In this document: positions 25,525 to 33,305 of the stretch, piece by piece | Numbering within the stretch: the first letter of the stretch is position 1 | How the letters are laid out: the number at the start of each line of letters is the position of its first letter | Source of the DNA: Marinobacter mangrovi | Lineage (GTDB): Bacteria > Pseudomonadota > Gammaproteobacteria > Pseudomonadales > Oleiphilaceae | Direction: 5' to 3' | NCBI RefSeq assembly: GCF_016798325.1 | Contig: NZ_JAERVO010000004.1 | Span: forward strand, 248,001-312,000 | DNA: 64,000 nt | Position numbers and translations under genes: made by a program | The notes under the pieces: model-generated | Told to the model about the DNA's origin: nothing | Databases searched by the model: none | What the model saw: only the letters and a program-made list of their open reading frames with translations

Positions 25525-25908
25525 TTCGCTCGGCTGCGGTCTTGCCACCGGCTCTAAAATGGGGGGGATCAGATGTTTCCCCCGAAGTCAGGGCAGTCCT
25601 TCGGCCTGCTCCGAAGCTGAAGCGTCGGCTACATTCTGAGGCTCACTCGAGCGTGTAGCAGATGCTTCAGCTTCTGAGGCACCGCAGGTGCCCTTGGTCC
25701 TTCTCTGAGCGCTGGTCCGGATCATCACGATCCAGCGTCAACGGGCCGGTTGTCTTCACGAAATCGCGCGCCGGGCATAGCGATTGGTTATATCGTGGTC
25801 AAGGCGTATTGCAGGGCAGCGCGTGACTGTGGACACTCCCATTTTCTCGACTGTTATTCACCGAACAACCGGGTTTCTCTGTTTCAGAGAACAGCCCTAG
25901 GGAGCGTC
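25525..25908. other. Palindrome-rich intergenic region
   Basis: 384 nt without a gene. Contents in order: a G-rich hairpin (GGGGGA...TCCCCC, about 25563-25583), one copy of an 86-nt dispersed palindromic repeat (25608-25693), and another hairpin, CGCTGG/CCAGCG (25710-25715 with 25732-25737). The first may terminate the phosphatase gene. The final 150 nt should hold the methyltransferase promoter. Confidence 0.55.
25608..25693 (-). repeat. Dispersed palindromic repeat, intact copy
   Basis: Contains 21-nt arms (25613-25633 and 25654-25674, 19 of 21 paired) around a 20-nt spacer, plus a small side palindrome GGCACC-TGC-GGTGCC. It matches, on the opposite strand, the element at 38933-39009 plus 39156-39164: about 75 of 86 positions are identical. 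The side palindrome differs between copies at two positions that change together and preserve pairing, which suggests the fold is selected. Confidence 0.75.
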
Positions 25909-26577
25909 ATGATGCCCGAAAAATTGATGGCACCCACCCGGTGTTCCGTCTGCCACAGTGAGGACCTGCGTCTGCTGGAGGTGGTTGGCGAGGTGCCTTA
26001 CTGGCGCTGTGGTCGCTGTGAAGCCACGTTGATGGCGCCGGAGCACTGGCTGGACCGGGATGCGGAAAAACGCGTCTACGATCTGCACGACAACAATCCC
26101 GAGGATGAAGGCTACCAGCGCTTCCTCACCAAACTGGCGGACCCGATCCTGACCCTGGCCCCGGACGAGGCCCACGGGCTGGATTTCGGCTGCGGACCGG
26201 GACCGGCGCTGGCGAAGATGCTCGCCGCCAGAGGCATGGAGGTGTCGCTCTACGATCCCTTCTACGCGCCGAATCCGGAAACCCTGGAGCAGACCTACGA
26301 CTTCATCACCTGCACCGAGGTGGTGGAGCACCTGCAGGATCCGAACACCGTCTTCCGGCAGCTCGACAACCTGCTCAAGCCGGGCGGCTGGCTGGGCGTG
26401 ATGACCTGCTTCCAGACCGACGACGCCCGCTTTGCCAACTGGCACTATCGGCGCGATCCGACCCACATCGTGTTCTACCGGGAGAGCACCCTGCGCTGGC
26501 TGGCCGAGTCGCTGGGTTGGGAGCTGGAAGTGCCGGCCAAGGACGTGGCGCTGTTTCGTAAACCGGTGGCGGCCTGA
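25909..26577 (+). CDS. SAM-dependent methyltransferase with N-terminal zinc ribbon
   Basis: A 222-residue protein. The first 40 residues form a zinc ribbon, C12-x2-C15 and C34-x2-C37. Then a class I methyltransferase fold: LDFGCGPGPALAKML (motif I), YDPFYAP, FITCTEVVEHL and LLKPGGWLGVMTC. The zinc-ribbon/methyltransferase combination occurs in methyltransferases of tRNA, protein or small-molecule substrates; the target here is unknown. I chose the first of two adjacent ATGs (25909), with AGGGAG upstream. Confidence 0.85.
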   Translation: MMPEKLMAPTRCSVCHSEDLRLLEVVGEVPYWRCGRCEATLMAPEHWLDRDAEKRVYDLHDNNPEDEGYQRFLTKLADPILTLAPDEAHGLDFGCGPGPALAKMLAARGMEVSLYDPFYAPNPETLEQTYDFITCTEVVEHLQDPNTVFRQLDNLLKPGGWLGVMTCFQTDDARFANWHYRRDPTHIVFYRESTLRWLAESLGWELEVPAKDVALFRKPVAA

Positions 26578-26598
26578 TTCCGGATGGTCTCTGGTCGT

Positions 26599-27534
26599 TC
26601 AGAACAGGACGGCCAGGGCGATCGAGATACTGAAGAAAGACAGCACGGTGCCTGCCAACAGAATGCTTGAAGTGAGTCGCCGATAGCCGTAAAGGCTGCC
26701 GATGATGGGATAGACGCTGGCCATGGGCATGGCCGCCAGCAGGATCGCAGCGGTCTGCAGCTGCGGGTCGAAGTCCGGCAGCAGCCAGATCAGTAGCACC
26801 ATCATCAACGGGTGCAGCGTCAGTTTGCCCAGCGCCACCCCGCCAATTTCGCCGATATTCCCACGCAGCGATGTGCCTACCAGCGACGCGCCCACGAAGA
26901 ACAGGGCCACGGTCGCCGACGTGCGGCCCAGCATATCGAGACTGTCCTGCAGTACCTGGGGTACCTCGACGTTGGCCAGCGAGGCCAGGACCCCGGCCAC
27001 GATCGCAATTACCAGCGGATTGCGGACGACCCGGCCGGCCACCGGGCGAATGATGGCGCCCAGGGATTCACTGTTGCCGCGCCCCTGACTGAATTCCATC
27101 ACGATCAGGGCCACCGGCAGGACAACCATATTCTCGATCATCAGGTTCATCGCAAAGGCGTTGGTGGGCGGGTCGTCGAAGGCCAGCAGCAACACCGGCA
27201 GCCCGACAAAGGCGCTGTTGGACATCGACATGCCCATGCCCTTGATGGCGCCCTGACTCAGGCTGTCCCCCTTGAGCGCCTTGCTCAGTCCAATGCCGGC
27301 AACGAAAGCGAGCATCGATCCCAGACCGTAAACCAGCAGGTAATGCCGGTCGATGACCTCGCTGAAGGCCATTTGCGACACGGTACTGAAGATCAGTGCC
27401 GGCAGGGCGAAATAGATGACGAATCGACCCAGGCCGGCCACGGCTTCTGCGGGGAATAAGCGGGTCCGTACGGCAATGAATCCCAGCGCAATGATGATGA
27501 AAATCGGTGCCGTCGTGGAGAGGATGGAAAGCAA
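26599..27534 (-). CDS. AEC-family (auxin efflux carrier-like) transporter
   Basis: A 311-residue integral membrane protein with about ten hydrophobic spans arranged as in the auxin-efflux-carrier family: an early ALPALIFSTVS crossover, SNSAFVGLPVL, and the late ILLAAMPMASVYPIIGSLYG. Bacterial members move carboxylates such as malate or malonate. I propose a TTG start at 27534, because AAGGAG ends 5 nt before it; a longer frame begins at 27564. It lies 76 nt downstream of pcaB on the same strand, so it may be the last gene of the pca operon and carry a pathway acid. That role is inference. Confidence 0.85.
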   Translation of the reverse strand: MLSILSTTAPIFIIIALGFIAVRTRLFPAEAVAGLGRFVIYFALPALIFSTVSQMAFSEVIDRHYLLVYGLGSMLAFVAGIGLSKALKGDSLSQGAIKGMGMSMSNSAFVGLPVLLLAFDDPPTNAFAMNLMIENMVVLPVALIVMEFSQGRGNSESLGAIIRPVAGRVVRNPLVIAIVAGVLASLANVEVPQVLQDSLDMLGRTSATVALFFVGASLVGTSLRGNIGEIGGVALGKLTLHPLMMVLLIWLLPDFDPQLQTAAILLAAMPMASVYPIIGSLYGYRRLTSSILLAGTVLSFFSISIALAVLF

Positions 27535-27610
27535 GCGCACTCCTTGCGCACACGGCGGCGCCAACCCGGTTATGACAGGTCGGCGTCAGGCGTGTGGAAT
27601 GGTGGACGGA

Positions 27611-28969
27611 TCAGGCCGCGGCCGTTTTGAGCCGGGCCTGTTCCAGAATATCAGTTAGCCAGCGACCGGTCGCGCCGCCTGCGACTAATTGCTGGGCCAG
27701 CTGGTCTACGTCGATGTGTTCGCCGGTGCGGTCTTCGATCCGCTGCAGCAGGTGGCGGTCGCCCGAGAGGGCTTCCTCGGCGCACTGCTTGACCAGATCG
27801 GACGCCTTGTCCCGTCCCATCGAGCGGGCCAGTTCGAAGGTGGCGGCCTCGGCGTAGATGACGCCGTTGTAGGCGTCCAGGTTGGCGCGCATGCGCTGGT
27901 CATGAATCTCGATAAACCGGAGTCCGTCCAGAGCGTGACGAAGTGCAACGCTTGAAGTCATGAGCTGCTGTGGCAACTGGAACCACTCCTGGGTCCAGGC
28001 GCTGCCGCTGCGTTCGTGTTCCTGCAACAGGGTCTGGTGCATCTGGCCGACGGCGGCCGCGCTGGTGCGGGCCATGGCCACGATGATTTCCGCGTCCACC
28101 GGATTGCACTTCTGCGGCATGGTGGAGGAGCCCCCGCCGTTGCTGAAGCGAATCTCACCCACTTCCGACTGGGCCAGCCAGAGCCAGTCCTGGGCCATCT
28201 TGCCGAGGCTCCCGGTTGTCAGGCCAAGCCAGCCGGACAGTTCCGCCAGGGCATCCCGCTGCGTGTGCCAGCAGGGTCCGGCGGCCAGGCCCAGACGTTT
28301 CGCCAGGCGTTCGTTGATGTCTGCGGCCTGTTCGCCCATGGCTGCCAGGGTGCCGACGGCGCCGCCCAGCTGCAGGCGGAGCAGGCGTGGACGCAGTTCG
28401 TCCAGGCGATCCAGTTGGTGCAGCAGCGGCGCCAGCCATTGAGCCACTTTCAGCCCGAAGCTCATGGGCACGGCCTGCTGGGTGCGGGTTCGGCCGGCGA
28501 CCAGGGTGTTGCGATGCGTCTCCGCCAGGTCGGCCAGGCTGTTGATGACGGCCAGCAGGCGGGCCTTCTGGTCGATCAGAATCTCGCGAATGTTGAGGAT
28601 CAGCGCCGTGTCGACGATGTCCTGGCTGGTGGCACCATAGTGGACCCAGCGGGCGTGCCCGGCGGGCAGGGCCTCTTTCAGCGCTTTGACCAGCGCCGGT
28701 ACCGGCACCCCGGCCGAGGCGACGCCTTTCGCCAGGCTGGCCGGATCCGGTGTCAGGGACGCCGCCGCAGCGGCAATGGCGTCGGCGGCGTCCTGAGGGA
28801 TCAGTCCCGTTTCCGCCTGGGCCATCGCCAGTTCGCCTTCGACGGTCAGCATGGCCCGGATTTGGGCGGCGTCTCCCAGATGCTGTGCGGTTCTGGCATC
28901 GGAGAGTAACTGGCCGTAGAGCGGGGAGTCGAAAGGCGATACCTGAAACATAGGGGCGTTGGCGTCCAT
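27611..28969 (-). CDS. pcaB: 3-carboxy-cis,cis-muconate cycloisomerase
   Basis: A 452-residue member of the fumarase/aspartase superfamily. The signature GGSSTMPQKCNPVDAE lies near residue 285, and TSQDIVDTA near residue 115 carries the other conserved active-site segment. Together with the pca neighbours this is PcaB, which lactonises 3-carboxymuconate to 4-carboxymuconolactone. It is separated from pcaG by 99 nt that contain two strong hairpins, so its expression may be uncoupled from pcaLHG. No clear ribosome site precedes the chosen ATG; a second ATG lies six codons in. Confidence 0.93.
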   Translation of the reverse strand: MDANAPMFQVSPFDSPLYGQLLSDARTAQHLGDAAQIRAMLTVEGELAMAQAETGLIPQDAADAIAAAAASLTPDPASLAKGVASAGVPVPALVKALKEALPAGHARWVHYGATSQDIVDTALILNIREILIDQKARLLAVINSLADLAETHRNTLVAGRTRTQQAVPMSFGLKVAQWLAPLLHQLDRLDELRPRLLRLQLGGAVGTLAAMGEQAADINERLAKRLGLAAGPCWHTQRDALAELSGWLGLTTGSLGKMAQDWLWLAQSEVGEIRFSNGGGSSTMPQKCNPVDAEIIVAMARTSAAAVGQMHQTLLQEHERSGSAWTQEWFQLPQQLMTSSVALRHALDGLRFIEIHDQRMRANLDAYNGVIYAEAATFELARSMGRDKASDLVKQCAEEALSGDRHLLQRIEDRTGEHIDVDQLAQQLVAGGATGRWLTDILEQARLKTAAA

Positions 28970-28994
28970 GGCTGGTGATCGGGAAGGGCGGATG

Positions 28995-29053
28995 CCCGCT
29001 ATCCCATGATAGCGGGTCCGGCAGCCCCTGAAGAAATCCGTCGGGGGCTGCCG
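28995..29053 (-). terminator. Two tandem hairpins between pcaG and pcaB
   Basis: Hairpin A: CGGCAGCCCC (29019-29028) with GGGGCTGCCG (29044-29053), 10 bp around a 15-nt loop. Hairpin B: CCCGCTATC (28995-29003) with GATAGCGGG (29008-29016), 9 bp around a 4-nt loop. Transcription from pcaG meets A, then B. Neither is followed by a T-tract, so attenuation, RNA processing or stability control is as likely as termination. Confidence 0.6.
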
Positions 29054-29068
29054 TGTTGCAAGTGGCGC

Positions 29069-29668
29069 TCAGAAATCGAAGAACACGGTTTCGTTGTCCC
29101 CCTGCATCCGGATATCGAAACGGTATTCGACGCCGGTGGCGGTGTCGTTGCGGGTCGCGATCAGGGTGTTGCGACGGTCCGCAGGTACCTTCTCCAGCAC
29201 CGGGTCCGCGGCATTCGCCGTGGTTTCGTCACTGAAATACAGACGCGTGTAGGCGTGGTTCATGATCCCGCGACCGAACACGATGACGCTGATGAACGGC
29301 GCCACGCCGTCGCGGATCGCGCCGGGCTTGATGGTGTCGAAGCGGAAGCTGTTGTCTGGCGTGGTACCGGTGCCGAAACGGCCAAAGCCCTTGAAGGCCG
29401 GATCCAGCGGGCGCGCTTCCCGGGCGTCATTGGGGTGGTCGAAGCGTCCGGCGGCGTTGGCCTGCCAGATCTCGATCATGGCGTCGTCCACCACGTCGCC
29501 ATGGCCGTCGAGCACACGGCCGACAATGCGGATACGCTCGCCCTGGGTCTGATCGGTCACCAGGCAGCCGTCGGCATACTGGGAATGCGGGTAGTGGTAC
29601 TGCTGGGCCGTCAGGCCATAGGCGAAGTAGGGCCCCACGGTCTGGGAGGGTGTTTGCTTCATTACCAT
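29069..29668 (-). CDS. pcaG: Protocatechuate 3,4-dioxygenase, alpha subunit
   Basis: A 199-residue intradiol dioxygenase subunit. It begins MVMKQTPSQTVGPYFAYGLT, the alpha-chain opening, and has WQANAAGRFDHP, the KPGAIRDG segment where the beta chain carries its iron ligand Tyr, and a C-terminal HAYTRLYF. The iron ligands themselves are absent, as expected for the alpha subunit. Starts 4 nt after the pcaH stop, with GGAGG upstream. It assembles with PcaH to open the protocatechuate ring to 3-carboxymuconate. Confidence 0.95.
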   Translation of the reverse strand: MVMKQTPSQTVGPYFAYGLTAQQYHYPHSQYADGCLVTDQTQGERIRIVGRVLDGHGDVVDDAMIEIWQANAAGRFDHPNDAREARPLDPAFKGFGRFGTGTTPDNSFRFDTIKPGAIRDGVAPFISVIVFGRGIMNHAYTRLYFSDETTANAADPVLEKVPADRRNTLIATRNDTATGVEYRFDIRMQGDNETVFFDF

Positions 29669-29672
29669 GGGA

Positions 29673-30371
29673 TCAGGCCTCCACTGGTGTGGCGTTGACG
29701 CCACGCAGAACAATGTCGAAAACGTAGCCAAGGGCGTAATTCTCTTCCGTGACGTCGATGGAGAACTGGCTGACAAGGCGCTCGCGGGATTGAGCCGGCA
29801 CGGACTGGTAGATCGGATCGAGATCCAGCAGCGGATCGCCCGGGAAGTACATTTGGGTGACCAGACGGGTGGCGATGGTCGGCCCGAACAGGGAGAAGTG
29901 AATGTGGTTCGGGCGCCAGGCGTTGGGGTGGTTGCCCCAGGGGTAGGCACCGGGCTTGATGGTCATGAATCGGTACTCGCCGTTCTCGTCGGTCACGCAG
30001 CGGCCGGCACCGAGGAAGTTCGGATCCAGCGGCGCGTCGTGTTGGTCGCGAATGTGCACGTAGCGGCCGGCCGCGTTGGCCTGCCACACCTCCACCAGCG
30101 TGTTGGGCACCGGATCGCCGTTTTCGTCCAGCACGCGACCGGTGACGATGATGCGCTCACCCAGCGGTTCGCCGTTTACGCGGCCGTTGCGGGTCAGGTC
30201 GTTGTCCAGCGGGCCAAGCACCTCTTCACCGAAAGCTGGCCCGGTCAGTTCGGCCAGCTCCGGATCGATCTCCACCAGGTTGCGGGAGACACCGCGCAGG
30301 CGCGAGGACTTGTACTCGGGGCTGAGATAGCTGGGATGACTGGCCCAGTCACGTGGTGTGAATTTGCTCAT
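29673..30371 (-). CDS. pcaH: Protocatechuate 3,4-dioxygenase, beta subunit
   Basis: A 232-residue intradiol dioxygenase beta chain. All four non-heme Fe(III) ligands are visible: Y104 (AAGRYVH), Y143 (PGAYPWG), H156 and H158 (PNHIHFS). Their spacing of 39, 13 and 2 is identical to the well-studied Pseudomonas enzyme (Tyr408, Tyr447, His460, His462). It contains the iron site of the complex with PcaG. The start overlaps the pcaL stop by 4 nt, which implies translational coupling. Confidence 0.97.
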   Translation of the reverse strand: MSKFTPRDWASHPSYLSPEYKSSRLRGVSRNLVEIDPELAELTGPAFGEEVLGPLDNDLTRNGRVNGEPLGERIIVTGRVLDENGDPVPNTLVEVWQANAAGRYVHIRDQHDAPLDPNFLGAGRCVTDENGEYRFMTIKPGAYPWGNHPNAWRPNHIHFSLFGPTIATRLVTQMYFPGDPLLDLDPIYQSVPAQSRERLVSQFSIDVTEENYALGYVFDIVLRGVNATPVEA

Positions 30372-31555
30372 TGTTCCGTCTCTCCATCAATAGCGACGCC
30401 GATGCTTTTGTAGGCGTCTTTGGCAATGCGGATGGCCGTATTGGAGGCCGGCACACCGGCATAGACGCCGAGGTGCAGCAATGTCTCGCGTACTTCCTCC
30501 AGGGACGCGCCCGTCTGCCGGGTTGCCCGGACGTGCATGGCCAGTTCGTCCTCATGGCCCAGGGCGGCCATCAGGGCAATGGTGATCAGGCTGCGGTCGC
30601 GCCGGCTCAGGGTCGGACGGCTCCAGACCGAGCCCCAGGCGCTTTCGGTGATGAAGCGCTGGAACGGCTCGTCAAACGACGTCTTGTTGGCTTCGGCCCG
30701 GTCCACATGGGCGTTGCCCAGCACGGAACGGCGCACGGTCATGCCCAGCTCGTAGCGGCTTGAGGCGGGAGTGTGCTGACTCAGGAAATCCACGATCAAA
30801 TGGGCCAGCGCTTTCGGTTGTTCCGCGCAGGGCAGGTGACCGGCCCCCTCGATGACTTCGAAACGGCTGTCCGGAATCAGGTCTGCCAGGCTGCGGACCA
30901 GATCAGGCGGCGTTGAGCCGTCTTCCGAACCGACCACGCACAGGGTCGGCTGTTTGAGCTCGCGGGTACTGGCTTCCAGGTCGGTATCGCGGATGGCAGC
31001 ACAGGTACCGCCGTAGCCTTCGACCGGCGTGCGCACGAGCATATTGCGCCACAGGGGCATTGCGTCGCGCTGTTCGTCATGGAATTGCGCCCCAAACCAA
31101 CGCTCCAGGATGCCGTCAGCCATGCTTTCGAGACCCTGGTCGACAAGCGCGTCGATGCGGGTGTTCCACATGTCGGCCGTACCGATGCGATGGGCGGTGT
31201 CGCACAGGATCAGGTTCTTCACCAGGTCGGGCCGGCGTGCTGCCACGCCCTGGGCAATCTGGCCGCCGACGGACAGGCCACACAGGTTCACCTGTGACAG
31301 TTCCAGTGCGTCCAGCAGACCGATCAGGTCATTGATGTGGTCGTCCGGGTGGTAAGGCGCCGGCGGGCAGGACGAGAGCCCATGGCCCCGCTTGTCGTAG
31401 CGCAGGAAGCGGAACTGGTCGCGGAGGTAAGGCAGCAGCGGTTCCCAGACTCGCAGGTCGGTACCCAGCGAGTTCGAGAAAACGATCAGCGGCAGATGGG
31501 CCGGACCGTCCAGCTGGTAATGGAGCGTCTGTCCATTGACAGAAAGGATGTGCAT
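30368..31555 (-). CDS. pcaL: Fused 3-oxoadipate enol-lactonase / 4-carboxymuconolactone decarboxylase
   Basis: A 395-residue two-enzyme fusion. Residues 1-260 form an alpha/beta hydrolase (PcaD): nucleophile S95 in LCGLSVGGQ, RYDKRGHGLS, and His in GAGHLPC. Residues about 265-390 form a carboxymuconolactone decarboxylase (PcaC) domain, with LTRRDRS-like LSRRDRSLITIA and the HVRATRQTGAS helix. The fusion would carry out two consecutive steps of the beta-ketoadipate pathway: decarboxylation, then lactone hydrolysis. The D-C order equals actinobacterial PcaL. It is the first structural gene after pcaQ and overlaps pcaH by 4 nt. Confidence 0.94.
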   Translation of the reverse strand: MHILSVNGQTLHYQLDGPAHLPLIVFSNSLGTDLRVWEPLLPYLRDQFRFLRYDKRGHGLSSCPPAPYHPDDHINDLIGLLDALELSQVNLCGLSVGGQIAQGVAARRPDLVKNLILCDTAHRIGTADMWNTRIDALVDQGLESMADGILERWFGAQFHDEQRDAMPLWRNMLVRTPVEGYGGTCAAIRDTDLEASTRELKQPTLCVVGSEDGSTPPDLVRSLADLIPDSRFEVIEGAGHLPCAEQPKALAHLIVDFLSQHTPASSRYELGMTVRRSVLGNAHVDRAEANKTSFDEPFQRFITESAWGSVWSRPTLSRRDRSLITIALMAALGHEDELAMHVRATRQTGASLEEVRETLLHLGVYAGVPASNTAIRIAKDAYKSIGVAIDGETEQ

Positions 31556-31671
31556 GAATCAGGGCCTATCGTTTTTGGCGGCTTTGGCTCTACTCTTGTG
31601 CATCGCTTTTGTTATGTAAAATGACCCTTTGTCGTTTTTGTATATTGAAATTGGCATGAGTTGGATGCGGC

Positions 31672-32589
31672 TCAGTCGGTCTGCCGGGCGCAATCCCTGA
31701 CCGCATTCATAAACAGCTGCAGGGCTGGCGTCGGCTGGGTGTCGGCGCGGGTGGTCAGGCCGACCTGCCCCAGGGTTTCCGTGGTTTCCAACGGTAATTC
31801 GGCAAATTCGTCGGCCTCGATTTCCCGCGCCACCACGCCCCGGGAAATGATCCAGACCGCATCGGTCTGGCGGATGTACTCCTTGCCGAAGGCATCGGAA
31901 ATGGTCTCAATGCGGTCGGGCAGGGTGCCGATGCCGTGGGCGAGCAGGAAGCGCTCCACAGGCGCGGCAATAATGGAGTCTTTGGGCGGATAGAGGACCG
32001 TGTAGTCGCTGATCGCCTTCAAATCGAGGGACGTTGTGTTCAACAGAGGATGACCCGGGCGGACCACAAACGTCACGCGTTCGGAATAAAGATGCTGGAA
32101 CGACAGGCCTGACATCAGGTCCGGCTCCGCCAGTCGCCCCACCACCAGATCCAGTTCGCCGACGCGGAGCTGACTGAGCAGCAGGGTGTTGGGGCCGGCC
32201 ACGAGTTTCAGCGTCACATCCAGCCCGCCCTGGCGGAAGCGTATGACCGCCTGGGGCAGGACGCTGGCGGCGACCGTCGGCAGCACGCCGATGATCAACT
32301 GGGTTTTGCCACCCTGCTGGGCTTGGAGGATACTGTTGGTCCCTTCCCGCAGGGCTGCCACGCTGGCGCCTGCGTAACGCAGAAACACCTCACCGAACTG
32401 GGTCAACTCCACGCCTTTCTTGCTGCGTTCCATTAGACGGACGCCCAGCATCTCTTCCAGCTCTTTCAGCTTCTTGGACACGGCCGGCTGGGTTAGTGCG
32501 AGCACATCCGCCGCACCGCCGACACTGCCCTGGCGCGCTACTTCCAGGAAGCACTGGAGGTGGCGGTACTTGATTCGGTTTTCCAGCAC
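31672..32589 (-). CDS. pcaQ: LysR-family pca operon regulator PcaQ
   Basis: A 305-residue LysR regulator. The N-terminal HTH (about residues 6-65, QGSVGGAADVLALTQPAVS) is followed by a substrate-binding domain with LIIGVLPTVAASVLP and the IETISDAFGKEYIRQTDAVW segment typical of PcaQ. PcaQ activates pca genes in response to beta-carboxymuconate or carboxymuconolactone. Unusually it is not divergent but lies immediately upstream on the same strand, 116 nt before pcaL. A 7-bp-armed palindrome (32661-32678) lies upstream of it and might be an autoregulatory site. Confidence 0.9.
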   Translation of the reverse strand: MLENRIKYRHLQCFLEVARQGSVGGAADVLALTQPAVSKKLKELEEMLGVRLMERSKKGVELTQFGEVFLRYAGASVAALREGTNSILQAQQGGKTQLIIGVLPTVAASVLPQAVIRFRQGGLDVTLKLVAGPNTLLLSQLRVGELDLVVGRLAEPDLMSGLSFQHLYSERVTFVVRPGHPLLNTTSLDLKAISDYTVLYPPKDSIIAAPVERFLLAHGIGTLPDRIETISDAFGKEYIRQTDAVWIISRGVVAREIEADEFAELPLETTETLGQVGLTTRADTQPTPALQLFMNAVRDCARQTD

Positions 32590-32660
32590 AGGTGTTGCTC
32601 CGGTCTGTCAGGACATCATATGCCTGTTCAGTATGAAAACAGACATCAGGCTCTTCATGA

Positions 32661-32678
32661 CATATCAAAAGTGATATG
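32661..32678. promoter_or_regulatory. Palindrome upstream of pcaQ
   Basis: CATATCA (32661-32667) and TGATATG (32672-32678) form an exact inverted repeat with a 4-nt centre, 72 nt before the pcaQ start. A-N-T symmetry of this size is compatible with a LysR operator. It does not match the published rhizobial PcaQ site I recall (ATAACC-N4-GGTTAA), so assignment is tentative. Confidence 0.35.
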
Positions 32679-32787
32679 TATGGCAAGCGTGAAAGCGTGT
32701 TTGCGATAGGCGCGTTGATGAAGAGGAGGTGTGTCGGGCGACGCTGACCGGTTCGGAAGTCAGGGGCGCCCGATGATCGGGGCAGGC

Positions 32788-33213
32788 TCAGGCCAGCTTC
32801 GGCACCTTTTTCATGCCGCGCCGGATGGCCTGTTCCAGACCGGCGCTGATCACCTTGCCGCTGAAGGGGATGAAGTCGTCGAAGCGGATGGTGTAGTTCA
32901 CCACGGTCTTGCCAGCGACATCGGCAAAGCGGATGCGGCCGAGGTGGTTGCGGATCGGGCTCATGCTGGTCACGGTGTATTCGATCAGCGCGTCCTGCTC
33001 GAACGCGATCACCGTTTCCTCCAGCCCCAGCGGGCCGACACCGATGCGGCGGACGGAACCGACGCCGTTGGGATCGGCCTGGTTGCTGTCCTTGATGCGC
33101 TTGATCGGGGCGCCGAGCACGCCGCCCAGTCGCTTGTGGTCGGAGAACAGGGCAAAGACCTTGTCCTTCGGCAAATCGTATTGTTCCTGAATTTCAATGG
33201 TATAGCTGGCCAT
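32788..33213 (-). CDS. SRPBCC-fold protein (polyketide cyclase/START-like)
   Basis: A 141-residue protein with the helix-grip arrangement of the SRPBCC superfamily: YDLPKDKVFALFSDHKRLGG at the start, GVGSVRRIGVGPLGLEETVI, ALIEYTVTSMSPI, and a long C-terminal helix with AGLEQAIRRGMKKV. Such proteins bind hydrophobic ligands. I took the ATG at 33213; an upstream in-frame TTG lacks support. It lies between pcaQ and the AraC-type regulator on the same strand, with no obvious functional tie to either. Confidence 0.83.
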   Translation of the reverse strand: MASYTIEIQEQYDLPKDKVFALFSDHKRLGGVLGAPIKRIKDSNQADPNGVGSVRRIGVGPLGLEETVIAFEQDALIEYTVTSMSPIRNHLGRIRFADVAGKTVVNYTIRFDDFIPFSGKVISAGLEQAIRRGMKKVPKLA

Positions 33214-33305
33214 GTCTGGGTCCGTTCTTGTTGTCAGGTGGTCCAGACTATCAGTTTTTCCCGCCAACTGAAGAGGGCGGTCTGCTCCTGACCATCATTT
33301 GGCCC

